9,928 bases of DNA from contig JAFYPS010000087.1 of assembly GCA_017547395.1 (NCBI GenBank), forward strand, positions 1 to 9,928. The letters run 5' to 3'. Under the pieces are notes generated by a model. It made no database searches, was not told where the DNA came from, and saw nothing but the letters and a program-made list of their open reading frames with translations. This stretch comes from Clostridia bacterium. GTDB taxonomy: Bacteria; Bacillota_A; Clostridia; Oscillospirales; CAG-272. A program made the translations under genes and the position numbers. Positions 1-7,778 of this stretch are shown here, piece by piece. Position 1 is the stretch's first letter; each line of letters opens with the position of its first letter.

Positions 1-21
1 AATAACAGTGAAAAGCTTGAT

Positions 22-3000
22 ATGGATTTGTGGAAAAACCCGACAAGCGAGTACAGAGGAACGCCGTTCTGGGCGTGGAACTGCGAGCTTGATAAAGACA
101 TGCTTATGCGTCAGATTGAATACCTGAAAGAAATGGGATTTGGCGGCTTCCATATGCACTCGCGTGCAGGAATGGGTACAGAATACCTTGGCGAAGAGTT
201 TATGGAACTTGTAAAAGCGTGCAGAGATAAAGCGGAAGAAGAGAATATGCTCGCATGGCTTTACGATGAGGATCGCTGGCCCTCGGGTGCTGCAGGCGGC
301 TATGTAACAAAAACGAAAAAGTACAGACAAAAATATATTTTATTTACAGAAAGCAGCAAAGCACACTTACCCAAGGAGCAGGCAATAGAGGAAGGAAAGC
401 CGTATCTTCTCGGTGTGTACGATATATTTCTTGATGCTTCCGGCAATCTTATTGACTACAGTCTTATCGGCGAGAACGATATTCCAAAGGGTAAAAAGAG
501 ATATGCATATGTAGAAACTGCAGCCGACAACGGTTGGCATAACGGTCAGGCGTACGTAGATACTCTGTCAAAAGAGGCGATGAAAAAGTTTATCGACATT
601 ACCTATGAAGCGTACAAAAAGAGCGTTGGAGATAGTTTCGGAAAAAGCGTTCCTGCAATATTTACCGATGAGCCGCAGTTTTCCCAAAAGAAAATGCTGC
701 CCTTTGCAAACGGTCGTGAAAACGCTTCAATCCCGTGGACAGATGACTTTAACGATACCTTTAAGGAGACTTACGGTATCGACATAACAGAGCGCCTTCC
801 AGAAGTGTTCTACGATCTTGCAGACGGTAAAAAATCACAGGCCCGCTATTTCTACCACGACCATTCTTCCGAGCGCTTTGTATCCGCGTTTATGGATCAG
901 TGCGGGAAGTGGTGCGAGGAAAACGGAATCGCTTTTACGGGCCACGTTTGGAGAGAGCCTAACCTCATTGATCAAAACGATGCTGTCGGCGAGGCTATGC
1001 GTGCCTACCGTTCACTCACTATTCCCGGCATCGATATGCTTTGCAATGCTGTCGAACTCACCACAGCAAAGCAAACACAGTCGGCAGTACATCAGTACGG
1101 AAGAGAAGCTATGCTCTCCGAACTTTACGGCGTAACCAACTGGGACTTCGATTTCCGCGGTCACAAATTCCAGGGTGACTGGCAGGCGGCACTCGGAGTT
1201 ACCGTGCGTGTCCCGCATCTTTCCTGGGTTTCGATGAAAGGGTCGGCAAAGCGCGACTATCCTGCATCCATAAACTATCAGGCCCCGTGGTACAAGGAAT
1301 ATTCTTACGTTGAAGACCACTTTGCACGTCTTAACACCGTTCTCACAAGAGGAAAGCCTATAGTAAACGTTGGAGTTATTCACCCGATAGAAAGCTGCTG
1401 GCTATGCTCAGGCCCCAAAGATACGAACTTGGATACGCTGAAAGAACTTGAAAGCAATTTCAAGAGCATCACCGATTGGCTTTTGACAGGTATGGTGGAT
1501 TTTGACTTTATCAGCGAGTCGCTCTTGCCCTCGCAGTGCGGCGAGATAAGCGATAAACTCTCAATCGGCGAAATGAAGTATCAAACGGTAATCGTTCCCG
1601 GTCTTAAAACCATAAGGCGTACTACCCTCAATATTCTCAAAGCCTTCAAGGCATCCGGCGGCAGAATTATTTTTGTCGGCGAATGTACCAAATACGTTGA
1701 CGCACTTGAAAGCGACGACGTAAGAAGTCTTTATGATAGTTGTGAGCATACCGGCTTCAACCGCATAGGACTTCTCAACCTTTTAGAGGAAGAGCGTACC
1801 GCAAAGCTCATAAACAAAGGCGGTGCCACGCTCACAAACTATGTTCACACGCTTCGTAGCGACGGCGATGTGAAGTGGTTTTTCCTTGCTCACCGTTCGC
1901 GCAAAAATATAGCAAGATTTGATGTTTACAGAGTCATGGATACCTTGGGAAATGACGATATGATAATCATCTTTGACGGTGAGTATATACCGCAAGTTTA
2001 CGATACAGTAAATGCAAAAATCTATACTCCCGATTACGAAACAAAGAACGGAAAAACATACATCTATAAGACCGTATATGAGCATGACAGCCTGCTTATC
2101 CGCCTTGAAAACGGCAGCGGCAGTCACTTTGCAGAGAAGAACGCAGAAAAGATTGTCGGTTTTGACGATTTCCGTCACAGCGTAGAATATGAGCGTGAAG
2201 AGGACAACGTATATATGCTCGATATGGCAGAGTATAGCGTTGACGGCGTAAACTTTAACAGCATTGAGGAAATAATACGAATTGACGACAAGTGTCGCAA
2301 ACTTTTCGGATATATTGATGCAAGCGGCGGAAACATTCAGCCATGGCTGCTTGAAAAAGAGAAGATAGACAAATTCGTTACTCTGCGTTTCAAAGTAAAC
2401 AGCCTTACCGATGTTAAGGAATGCTTCATAGCAGCTGAAGAAGCGCAAAGCATAACCGTAAACGGAAGAGAACTCGTCCTTGTTCCCTGCGGCTACTACG
2501 TTGATGAAAGCATAAAGAAATACAAAGCAGGCGAAATTAAAAAAGGCGAAAACATAATCGAAATTGTTGCACCGATAAGCAGCCGTACAAGCATTGAAAA
2601 CTTCTTCTTGCTCGGCGATTTCGACGTCAGCCTCAGAGGATGTGAACAGACAATTATACCCGCATCAAAAACCATTGGCTTTGGCAGTCTTGTGGGACAG
2701 GGTATGCCCTTCTACGGCGGAAATATTGTCTACCGTACAAAAATAACTACTCCTGATTGCAAGCTTCGCGTACGCACTTCGAGATACAGAGGTGCTATGG
2801 TAAAGGTGTATATTGACGGTAAGGAAGCAGGCAATATTGCATACTCTCCGTACACGCTTGATATTGAAGGCGTATGCGCGGGTGAGCATATTGTTGAATT
2901 CAAGCTTTTCGGCTCGCGCGTTAATACCTTTGGCGCACTTCACAACTGCGGTACAAACGTGTGGTTCGGACCTGTCGTATGGTATACCTACGGCCGCAAG

Positions 3001-3096
3001 AACGATGAAAACACATACTCTGCAGAATGGAGTTATGAATATGTTCTCGGTGAAACGGGAATACTTTCTTCTCCTCTTTTGCAGATTATTGAATAA
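22..3096 (+). CDS. Large cytoplasmic glycosyl hydrolase, GH106-like (alpha-L-rhamnosidase type); 5' end uncertain
   Basis: Probably hydrolyses a terminal sugar, by family analogy alpha-L-rhamnose, from oligosaccharides. The N-terminal block YRGTPFWAWN (residues 11-20), then GFGGFHMHSR (39-48), is typical of large clostridial proteins annotated as GH106-like glycosyl hydrolases. A barrel-like catalytic region follows, with conserved-looking acidic motifs FTDEP (214-218), GHVWREP (307-313) and SELYG (366-370); E217, E312 and E367 are candidate catalytic or metal-binding residues, not proven ones. Residues about 446-560 look like the amidotransferase-like fold found after the barrel in such enzymes (VIVPGL 523-528, GGRIIFVGE 546-554). 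The C-terminus, about 890-990, resembles a galactose-binding-like beta-sandwich (VKVYIDGKEAG 927-937). No signal peptide is seen, so the enzyme should be cytoplasmic. The frame is open from base 1 (NNSEKLD precedes Met1) and no good ribosome binding site precedes the ATG at 22, so the true start may lie outside the window. Glycosyl hydrolase is fairly certain; rhamnose specificity is not. Confidence 0.75.
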   Translation: MDLWKNPTSEYRGTPFWAWNCELDKDMLMRQIEYLKEMGFGGFHMHSRAGMGTEYLGEEFMELVKACRDKAEEENMLAWLYDEDRWPSGAAGGYVTKTKKYRQKYILFTESSKAHLPKEQAIEEGKPYLLGVYDIFLDASGNLIDYSLIGENDIPKGKKRYAYVETAADNGWHNGQAYVDTLSKEAMKKFIDITYEAYKKSVGDSFGKSVPAIFTDEPQFSQKKMLPFANGRENASIPWTDDFNDTFKETYGIDITERLPEVFYDLADGKKSQARYFYHDHSSERFVSAFMDQCGKWCEENGIAFTGHVWREPNLIDQNDAVGEAMRAYRSLTIPGIDMLCNAVELTTAKQTQSAVHQYGREAMLSELYGVTNWDFDFRGHKFQGDWQAALGVTVRVPHLSWVSMKGSAKRDYPASINYQAPWYKEYSYVEDHFARLNTVLTRGKPIVNVGVIHPIESCWLCSGPKDTNLDTLKELESNFKSITDWLLTGMVDFDFISESLLPSQCGEISDKLSIGEMKYQTVIVPGLKTIRRTTLNILKAFKASGGRIIFVGECTKYVDALESDDVRSLYDSCEHTGFNRIGLLNLLEEERTAKLINKGGATLTNYVHTLRSDGDVKWFFLAHRSRKNIARFDVYRVMDTLGNDDMIIIFDGEYIPQVYDTVNAKIYTPDYETKNGKTYIYKTVYEHDSLLIRLENGSGSHFAEKNAEKIVGFDDFRHSVEYEREEDNVYMLDMAEYSVDGVNFNSIEEIIRIDDKCRKLFGYIDASGGNIQPWLLEKEKIDKFVTLRFKVNSLTDVKECFIAAEEAQSITVNGRELVLVPCGYYVDESIKKYKAGEIKKGENIIEIVAPISSRTSIENFFLLGDFDVSLRGCEQTIIPASKTIGFGSLVGQGMPFYGGNIVYRTKITTPDCKLRVRTSRYRGAMVKVYIDGKEAGNIAYSPYTLDIEGVCAGEHIVEFKLFGSRVNTFGALHNCGTNVWFGPVVWYTYGRKNDENTYSAEWSYEYVLGETGILSSPLLQIIE

Positions 3097-3122
3097 AAAA
3101 AGAGCCGAAAGGCTCTTTTTTT
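3097..3122. terminator. Bidirectional intrinsic terminator between convergent hydrolase and malQ genes
   Basis: A perfect 10-bp stem, AAAAAGAGCC (3097-3106) with GGCTCTTTTT (3111-3120), encloses a GAAA tetraloop. The stem begins right after the hydrolase stop codon (3094-3096), and its far side overlaps the malQ stop codon (3123-3121 on the minus strand). The A-tract on one side and T-tract on the other give a U-run in either direction, so the hairpin can end both convergent transcripts. Confidence 0.9.
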
Positions 3123-4605
3123 ATTCTTTAACAAGTCTGCCGAAATCTGCCGTAACGCGGTAAAGCTTTTTAGCAAGCGAAGCAGATGGCATTGACTCCA
3201 TTCGCCATGCCCAGTTACCGCGAGATGTTGAAGGAGTATTCATTCTCGCCTCATTACCGAGTGAAAGCAGATCCTGCATAGTGTAAATAGCGGTATCCGA
3301 AATAGATGATGCGGCGCCTCTGATAAAGCCCCATGCGTATCCTTCCTTAGAATTGAGACCAAGATAGCGCTTTGCATATGCAATATCGTCCGGATTTGCT
3401 TCAATCATCCAACCTTCCGCAGTATCGTTATCGTGAGTGCCGACATACACCACAGAATTCCTGTTTTTATAAGTGTGCGGCAGATAATTTGATTCCTCGC
3501 GGCTATCAAATGCAAACTGCAACACCTTCATTCCCGGGAATCCGCTGTCCTTAAGAAGCTTTGCAACCTCGGGAGTGATAAAACCAAGATCCTCCGCAAT
3601 AATCGGAAGGTCACCGAGTTTTTTCTTTATCGCATTGAAAAGAGAGATTCCCGGTCCAGGCATCCACTTGCCGCGACGTGCATTGGTGTCCTCTGCGGGA
3701 ATAGCATAGAAGGACTCAAAAGCACGGAAATGGTCAATACGTAGCACGTCGTAAAACTGCATTTGACGAGCTATTCTTGCACACCAGAAGTCATAACCGT
3801 GTGTGCGCAGATACTTCCAATTGTACAGTGGGTTACCCCAAAGCTGACCGTCGTCACTGAAAGCATCCGGAGGACATCCTGCAACAAGCTTTGGACGAAG
3901 ATTTTCGTCAAGCATAAAGCAATGCGGATTAGTCCACACGTCAGCACTGTCGCGCGAAACGTAAATCGGAAGGTCGCCAATAATCAGCACACCGTTTTCA
4001 TTTGCATAGGCTTTAAGAGCCTTCCACTGCTTTGAAAACTCATACTGGAGGAATTTATAAAAGCCGATTTCATTGCCGAGACGGCGACGGGCGGCATTAA
4101 GCGCGCTCTTGCGACGAAGCTTTATAGGTGCATCCCAACAATCGAATGACGTCCCTCCGTTCTCATTCTTTATAGCCATAAAAAGAGCATAGTCGTCAAG
4201 CCACGCCTGCTCCGCACGGCAGAAATTCATAAAGTCATTGTCAATTCTCTTTGAAAAACGCTTATACGCTATTCTGAGAAGCGGATAGCGCGTATTATAG
4301 AGATTTTCATAATTGACGCGCGCTTTATCACAGATAAAATTATGCGCCTCAATCTCCTCTTTTATAAGGAGCTTTTCTTTTTTCAGGGTATCGATATCAA
4401 TAAAATAAGGGTTTCCCGCAAAGGAAGAAACAGACTGATACGGTGAATCACCGTATCCTGTCTGACCTACAGGAAGAATCTGCCAATAGTGCTGCCCTGC
4501 ACTCTTAAGAAAATCAACGAACTTATATGCATCTTTCCCCAATGTGCCTATGCCATAGGGTGAAGGAAGTGAAGAAATATGAAGTAATACACCGCTGCTT
4601 CTCAT
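3121..4605 (-). CDS. malQ: 4-alpha-glucanotransferase (amylomaltase), GH77
   Basis: Transfers alpha-1,4-glucan segments between malto-oligosaccharides in the cytoplasm, releasing glucose and making longer chains for phosphorylase. The protein is 494 residues, the usual length for bacterial amylomaltases. The N-terminus carries the family signature SSGVLLHISSLPSPYGIGTL (3-22), followed by WQILPVGQTGYGDSPYQS (41-58). Catalytic residues are all present: nucleophile D291 in LRIDHFRAF, acid/base E338 in IIAEDLG, and the third aspartate D392 in GTHDND. The substrate-loop region VAGCPPDAFSDDGQLWGNP (241-259) is also typical. The ATG at 4605 has the ribosome binding site GAAAGGA at 4620-4614, eight bases upstream. 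It is the last gene of the leftward operon, 23 bases after the MalG-type permease stop, which suggests that the transporter imports maltodextrins. Transcription should end at the hairpin overlapping its stop codon. Confidence 0.97.
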   Translation of the reverse strand: MRSSGVLLHISSLPSPYGIGTLGKDAYKFVDFLKSAGQHYWQILPVGQTGYGDSPYQSVSSFAGNPYFIDIDTLKKEKLLIKEEIEAHNFICDKARVNYENLYNTRYPLLRIAYKRFSKRIDNDFMNFCRAEQAWLDDYALFMAIKNENGGTSFDCWDAPIKLRRKSALNAARRRLGNEIGFYKFLQYEFSKQWKALKAYANENGVLIIGDLPIYVSRDSADVWTNPHCFMLDENLRPKLVAGCPPDAFSDDGQLWGNPLYNWKYLRTHGYDFWCARIARQMQFYDVLRIDHFRAFESFYAIPAEDTNARRGKWMPGPGISLFNAIKKKLGDLPIIAEDLGFITPEVAKLLKDSGFPGMKVLQFAFDSREESNYLPHTYKNRNSVVYVGTHDNDTAEGWMIEANPDDIAYAKRYLGLNSKEGYAWGFIRGAASSISDTAIYTMQDLLSLGNEARMNTPSTSRGNWAWRMESMPSASLAKKLYRVTADFGRLVKE

Positions 4606-4628
4606 AGTTTAAGTCCTTTCGTACGGTC

Positions 4629-5465
4629 TTACCCCTTCACCGCGCCCGCCATTATCCCCTTTATAATATGCTTTTGACAAGAAAAGTAAAAGATTACTAT
4701 AGGAACTATTGAGAGAACGATAAGCGCCATCATAGCGCCAAGGTCTACCTGACCGTAACTGCCGTTAAGATACTGGATGTGTATCGGTATAGTCCTGTAC
4801 TCTCTTATATCAAGCACCAGATAAGGTAAAAGATAGTCATTCCATATCCACATTGTTTCAAGAATGCAGACAGAGATAAGCGTAGGCTTCATCATCGGCA
4901 GAACTATGCCGAAAAACGTGCGGACCGGGCCGCAGCCATCAATACTCGCCGCCTCCTCCACTGCAATCGGGATACTTTTGACAAAGCCGCAGAACATAAA
5001 AATTGCAAGCCCTGCGCCAAATCCGAGGTAGATCACAACAATTCCGAGAGGATTATTGAGATTTAAAGTATCAGCCGTTTTCGACAGGGTGTACATAACC
5101 ATCTGAAACGGAACTATCATCGAAAATACACACAAATAGTATACACTACGCGAGACCGCATTGTCAACTCTTGTGATGTACCAAGCAGCCATGGAAGTAA
5201 ATAGCAAAATGGCAAAAGTTGACAACACCGTAATGACCACAGAATACATAACGGACTTATAAAAAGGATAGTCTCCGAAAGTCATTCCGCGCACATAATT
5301 TGCAAGGCCAACAAACGTTTCGCGTACGGGAAGTGAAAATGGCGATGCGCTTATCGCAGTCTTTAATTTGAAAGAATTGAACAGAACTATAAAAATCGGA
5401 GAAATATATATTACAGAAACGGCTGTCATAAACAGTCCAAGTGCAGTTTTCCCCACCCTTCTCAC
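4629..5465 (-). CDS. Carbohydrate ABC transporter permease, MalG type
   Basis: One of two inner-membrane subunits of a sugar importer (CUT1-type, binding-protein-dependent). The protein is 278 residues with about six hydrophobic segments (roughly 9-29, 72-96, 107-127, 140-162, 193-214, 242-262). The cytoplasmic EAA loop that docks onto the ATPase is clear at 170-190: EEAASIDG (170-177) ending in the conserved LP (189-190). The C-terminus ends IMAGAVKG, the usual MalG-type ending. The start is GTG at 5465; a full AAAGGAGG ribosome binding site lies seven bases upstream, and no ATG is available because the ATG at 5467-5465 is in the frame of the preceding gene. The start overlaps the stop of the MalF-type gene by four bases (GTGA), implying coupled translation. 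The substrate is inferred from malQ immediately downstream; the sequence alone shows only a sugar-type permease. Confidence 0.95.
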   Translation of the reverse strand: MRRVGKTALGLFMTAVSVIYISPIFIVLFNSFKLKTAISASPFSLPVRETFVGLANYVRGMTFGDYPFYKSVMYSVVITVLSTFAILLFTSMAAWYITRVDNAVSRSVYYLCVFSMIVPFQMVMYTLSKTADTLNLNNPLGIVVIYLGFGAGLAIFMFCGFVKSIPIAVEEAASIDGCGPVRTFFGIVLPMMKPTLISVCILETMWIWNDYLLPYLVLDIREYRTIPIHIQYLNGSYGQVDLGAMMALIVLSIVPIVIFYFSCQKHIIKGIMAGAVKG

Positions 5466-6331
5466 ATCTGCTCCTCCTTTCTTCTTGTAAAGTAAAGCTG
5501 CGCAAGTGCAATTACGGCTACAAGCACAAAGAATACCACTGCTTTTGCCTGACCTACGCCACGCGTGTTTGCATTGCGATAAAACGTATTGTAAATATTG
5601 AGTGCGAGCATCTCGGTTTTGTATACGGCCTCCCCTGCAATTTGCGCACCGGGTTCTCCTGCGGTTAGCGCCAGATTCTGGTCAAAAAGCTTGAACGAGT
5701 TTGTAAGTGTCAGAAACGTACATATCGTTATCGACGGCATCATCATAGGAAGGGTAATCTTGCGAAGAGTCTGCCATCTTGTAGCGCCGTCTACTCTTGC
5801 CGCTTCATAAAGTGATTCAGGTATTGCGGAAAGTCCGGAAATATAAATTATCATCATATATCCTATCTGCTGCCAGCAAAGCAGAATTACAAGCCCGAAA
5901 AAGCCGTAGGTTGCATCAAGCTTTATATTGGTGGCATAATACTGCAATATCCCGTTAAAAATCAGCTGCCAGATATATCCAAGAATAACGCCACCGATAA
6001 GATTAGGCATAAAGAAAAGGGTTCGGCAAAAGTTTGCGCCCTTAATGCCACTCGTAAGTGCGTAGGCAACGGCAAATGCAATAACGTTTATCGCAATTAC
6101 AGATACAACCGTAAAAATCGCGGTAAACCTGAAAGCGTACAAAAAGCCCGTATCGCCAAATGCGTCAATATAATTCTCAAAGCCTACAAATTTTGCATCT
6201 GCAGTAGTCTTGAATCGGCAAAACGAAAGATATATTCCGTGCAGAAACGGATATATAAAGCCAATGCAAAATGCAGCGAAAGCAGGAAGCACAAATAAAG
6301 GAAAATATGCTTTAAGTTGTTTTTTGTTCAT
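5462..6331 (-). CDS. Carbohydrate ABC transporter permease, MalF/UgpA type
   Basis: Membrane partner of the MalG-type subunit in the sugar importer. The protein is 289 residues, with about six membrane segments (roughly 9-30, 69-93, 105-127, 143-166, 200-216, 262-281). The EAA loop is visible at 176-195: EAARVDGA (176-183), then the conserved LP at 194-195. The N-terminus reads straight into the first membrane segment (YFPLFVLPAFAAF, 9-21), lacking the long N-terminal extension of enteric MalF, as usual in Firmicutes. The ATG at 6331 has only a modest upstream AAGG, seven bases away, weaker than its neighbours' sites. It starts 20 bases after the binding-protein stop and ends overlapping the next permease, so it is the second gene of the operon. 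The call as a CUT1-type sugar permease is firm; the exact sugar is inferred from context. Confidence 0.95.
   Translation of the reverse strand: MNKKQLKAYFPLFVLPAFAAFCIGFIYPFLHGIYLSFCRFKTTADAKFVGFENYIDAFGDTGFLYAFRFTAIFTVVSVIAINVIAFAVAYALTSGIKGANFCRTLFFMPNLIGGVILGYIWQLIFNGILQYYATNIKLDATYGFFGLVILLCWQQIGYMMIIYISGLSAIPESLYEAARVDGATRWQTLRKITLPMMMPSITICTFLTLTNSFKLFDQNLALTAGEPGAQIAGEAVYKTEMLALNIYNTFYRNANTRGVGQAKAVVFFVLVAVIALAQLYFTRRKEEQM
5473..5480 (-). promoter_or_regulatory. Ribosome binding site fixing the GTG start of the MalG-type permease
   Basis: Read on the minus strand this is AAAGGAGG, a near-perfect Shine-Dalgarno, seven bases before GTG at 5465. It lies inside the last codons of the upstream permease gene and supports the GTG start and the four-base GTGA overlap. 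Confidence 0.85.
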
Positions 6332-6351
6332 AGAGAAACCTTGTTTGAATT

Positions 6352-7653
6352 TTAGTGTGCCGCCGCATACTCAGTCTTCCACCCGTCTACGAAAGCTGAC
6401 CTTACGCTATCCCAGCTTCCTATGCCTGCGGCATATTGTGTAAGTGCGGTTGCAACTCCGTTTTTCCAGTTTTCTGACGGAATGGATAAAAAGTTCCACG
6501 AAACCGAATCCGTGCCGCGTGCGATATAATCCCCAGCTATTACAACAAGCGGATTATCTGCCGCTCTCGCCTTTTTAAAAGGAGTAACAAAGCCCATTTC
6601 TACCGCGAGCGAATCGGTGCCGCGCTCACTCGTTACTACCCAATACAAAAAGTCGAGTGTCGCATTGATGTCCTCTTCGCTTGACTTCGCATTTACACAC
6701 CAGTAGTTTTCGGATCCTGTGCATGGTCCGAGATTTTCCTCGCCGCTGGCACCCGTATAAATCGGAAGCATACCGAATTCCTCGTCTTCAAGTCCTATAC
6801 CGTTTTCATCCTTTTTAACCGCTCCGTATGCCCAGGTTCCGTTCTGATAGAACACTGCCCTGCCCGTTTTAAACTCGGTCTCCGCATCAGTTCCGGTCTT
6901 GCCCGCAAGTGTTGTGGGAGAAACAGTAGAGTTGTTTATATAAAGATCCCATATCGCCTTGTAATTATCAAGATAAGTGCCTTTTATTGCATCCGTTTCA
7001 CCAATGCCTCTGTCACGGTACTCATAATATATCGGCATATTCGCAAGATGCGTTTTAAATCGCCAGTCGGATGAAGAATCCATACCGGAAGACGTGAACG
7101 CGCCGTCGACCCCAAGTGCTTCCTTATTCGCCTGAATTTCCTCGGCTACAGTCTTGAGCGCATTAAAATTATTTATCTCCGCTTCAGACTTTACCGTCGA
7201 AAAATCCGATGCAAAATAATCGTTAAGCAATCGGCGGTTGTAAATTATTCCGTAAGTTTCAATTGCATATGCAACGCCGCAGATATCTTCGCCGTCCTCT
7301 AAAAGGAAGTCGTCGGAGGTAACCTCACCGACAAGCTTTGAGTCGCTGAGGTCATAGCAGTATTCTCTCCAGTTAGCAAGTCCGACAGGACCGTTAACCT
7401 GAAAAAGTGTAGGCGCGTCCTTTTTGTCCATCTCTGATGTCAAAGTCTGCTCATAGGTATTTGCGGCGGCTGTAACAACGGTTACAGGTATGCCCGTTTC
7501 CTTTGTATATGCCTTTGCAAGTGCCTTCCACTGTCCGTCCTGCTCAGGCTTGAAATTAAGATAATACACCGACGGTGTGTCCTTTTTCCCGCAAGCGGAA
7601 AGCGCGGGCAAAATCATCAAAATCAATAATAAAAATGCAAGAATTTTTTTCAT
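6352..7653 (-). CDS. Sugar ABC transporter substrate-binding lipoprotein (MalE-like, SBP_bac_1 type)
   Basis: Extracytoplasmic receptor that captures the sugar and delivers it to the two permeases. The precursor is 433 residues. The signal peptide is clear: MKK, a hydrophobic stretch (4-17), and the lipobox LSAC (18-21), predicting cleavage before C21, lipidation and tethering to the outer face of the membrane. The mature protein begins like a family 1 binding protein (SVYYLNFKPEQDGQWKALA, 28-46), has the typical GRAVFYQNGTWAYG segment (264-277), and carries several exposed aromatic residues (W94, Y98, W274, Y276, Y317, W318, W386, W396) that could stack on sugar rings. The ATG at 7653 is preceded by GGGAGGA at 7667-7661, eight bases upstream. 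It is the first gene of the operon, about 26 bases from a predicted transcription start. Malto-oligosaccharide is the best guess for the ligand because malQ is co-transcribed; other glucans cannot be excluded. Confidence 0.93.
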   Translation of the reverse strand: MKKILAFLLLILMILPALSACGKKDTPSVYYLNFKPEQDGQWKALAKAYTKETGIPVTVVTAAANTYEQTLTSEMDKKDAPTLFQVNGPVGLANWREYCYDLSDSKLVGEVTSDDFLLEDGEDICGVAYAIETYGIIYNRRLLNDYFASDFSTVKSEAEINNFNALKTVAEEIQANKEALGVDGAFTSSGMDSSSDWRFKTHLANMPIYYEYRDRGIGETDAIKGTYLDNYKAIWDLYINNSTVSPTTLAGKTGTDAETEFKTGRAVFYQNGTWAYGAVKKDENGIGLEDEEFGMLPIYTGASGEENLGPCTGSENYWCVNAKSSEEDINATLDFLYWVVTSERGTDSLAVEMGFVTPFKKARAADNPLVVIAGDYIARGTDSVSWNFLSIPSENWKNGVATALTQYAAGIGSWDSVRSAFVDGWKTEYAAAH

Positions 7654-7660
7654 TCAGAAT

Positions 7661-7674
7661 TCCTCCCGTTTTCA
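7661..7674 (-). promoter_or_regulatory. Possible catabolite-repression (cre-like) operator, overlapping the ribosome binding site
   Basis: On the minus strand this reads TGAAAACGGGAGGA. Compared with the Firmicute CcpA consensus TGWAARCGNTWNCW it matches 12 of 14 positions, with mismatches at positions 10 and 13; the left half-site with its central CG is complete. It would sit at about +5 to +18 from the predicted start of the transporter transcript, a usual place for repression. The right half is also the Shine-Dalgarno, so part of the resemblance may be chance. Confidence 0.3.
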
Positions 7675-7685
7675 GTTATAAATTC

Positions 7686-7714
7686 AGTATACCCAAGGAT
7701 AAAAAAATAAAACA
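7686..7714 (-). promoter_or_regulatory. Predicted leftward promoter of the sugar transporter operon
   Basis: On the minus strand a -10 hexamer TATACT lies at 7691-7686. The region 17 bases upstream (7714-7709, TGTTTT) is a poor match to TTGACA. The predicted transcript would start near 7679, giving a leader of about 26 bases before the binding-protein ATG. A good -10 with a weak -35 suggests need for an activator or a low basal level; this is inference from sequence only. Confidence 0.55.
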
Positions 7715-7744
7715 CTAATATTGCGAAATGCAAAAAAGAGTGTT
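7711..7744. repeat. Inverted repeat AACACT-N22-AGTGTT in the divergent control region
   Basis: AACACT (7711-7716) and AGTGTT (7739-7744) are exact inverted copies separated by 22 bases. The left arm touches the -35 region of the leftward promoter and the right arm touches the -10 of the rightward promoter, with the rightward -35 between them. It could be a two-site operator for a regulator controlling both directions. Six-base arms can occur by chance in AT-rich DNA, so this is tentative. Confidence 0.3.
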
Positions 7745-7749
7745 ATACT
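7721..7749 (+). promoter_or_regulatory. Predicted rightward promoter of lrgA-lrgB
   Basis: TTGCGA (7721-7726) and TATACT (7744-7749) are separated by 17 bases, a good housekeeping-sigma promoter match. Transcription would begin near 7756, about 23 bases before the TTG start of lrgA and just upstream of its ribosome binding site. Confidence 0.7.
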
Positions 7750-7764
7750 GTAACTATCAATTCC

Positions 7765-7769
7765 AGGAG
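7765..7769 (+). promoter_or_regulatory. Ribosome binding site fixing the TTG start of lrgA
   Basis: AGGAG followed by a nine-base spacer and TTG at 7779. It is the only good Shine-Dalgarno near the 5' end of this frame and lies downstream of the predicted transcription start. Confidence 0.75.
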
Positions 7770-7778
7770 ATTTTCGTT

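Noticed and set aside
1012..1383. A 123-codon open frame on the minus strand inside the hydrolase gene
   Set aside because: Shadow of the conserved catalytic region; no family resemblance and no promoter or ribosome binding site.
1783..2448. A 221-codon open frame on the minus strand inside the hydrolase gene
   Set aside because: It lies wholly antisense to a well-supported gene, has no ribosome binding site or recognisable domain, and its long cysteine/valine-rich text is what antisense of this codon usage produces.
7671..7691. Short direct repeat TTCAGTTATA / TTCAGTATA near the leftward -10
   Set aside because: A 12-base-spaced imperfect repeat in AT-rich DNA that overlaps the promoter; too short to call an operator without comparative data.
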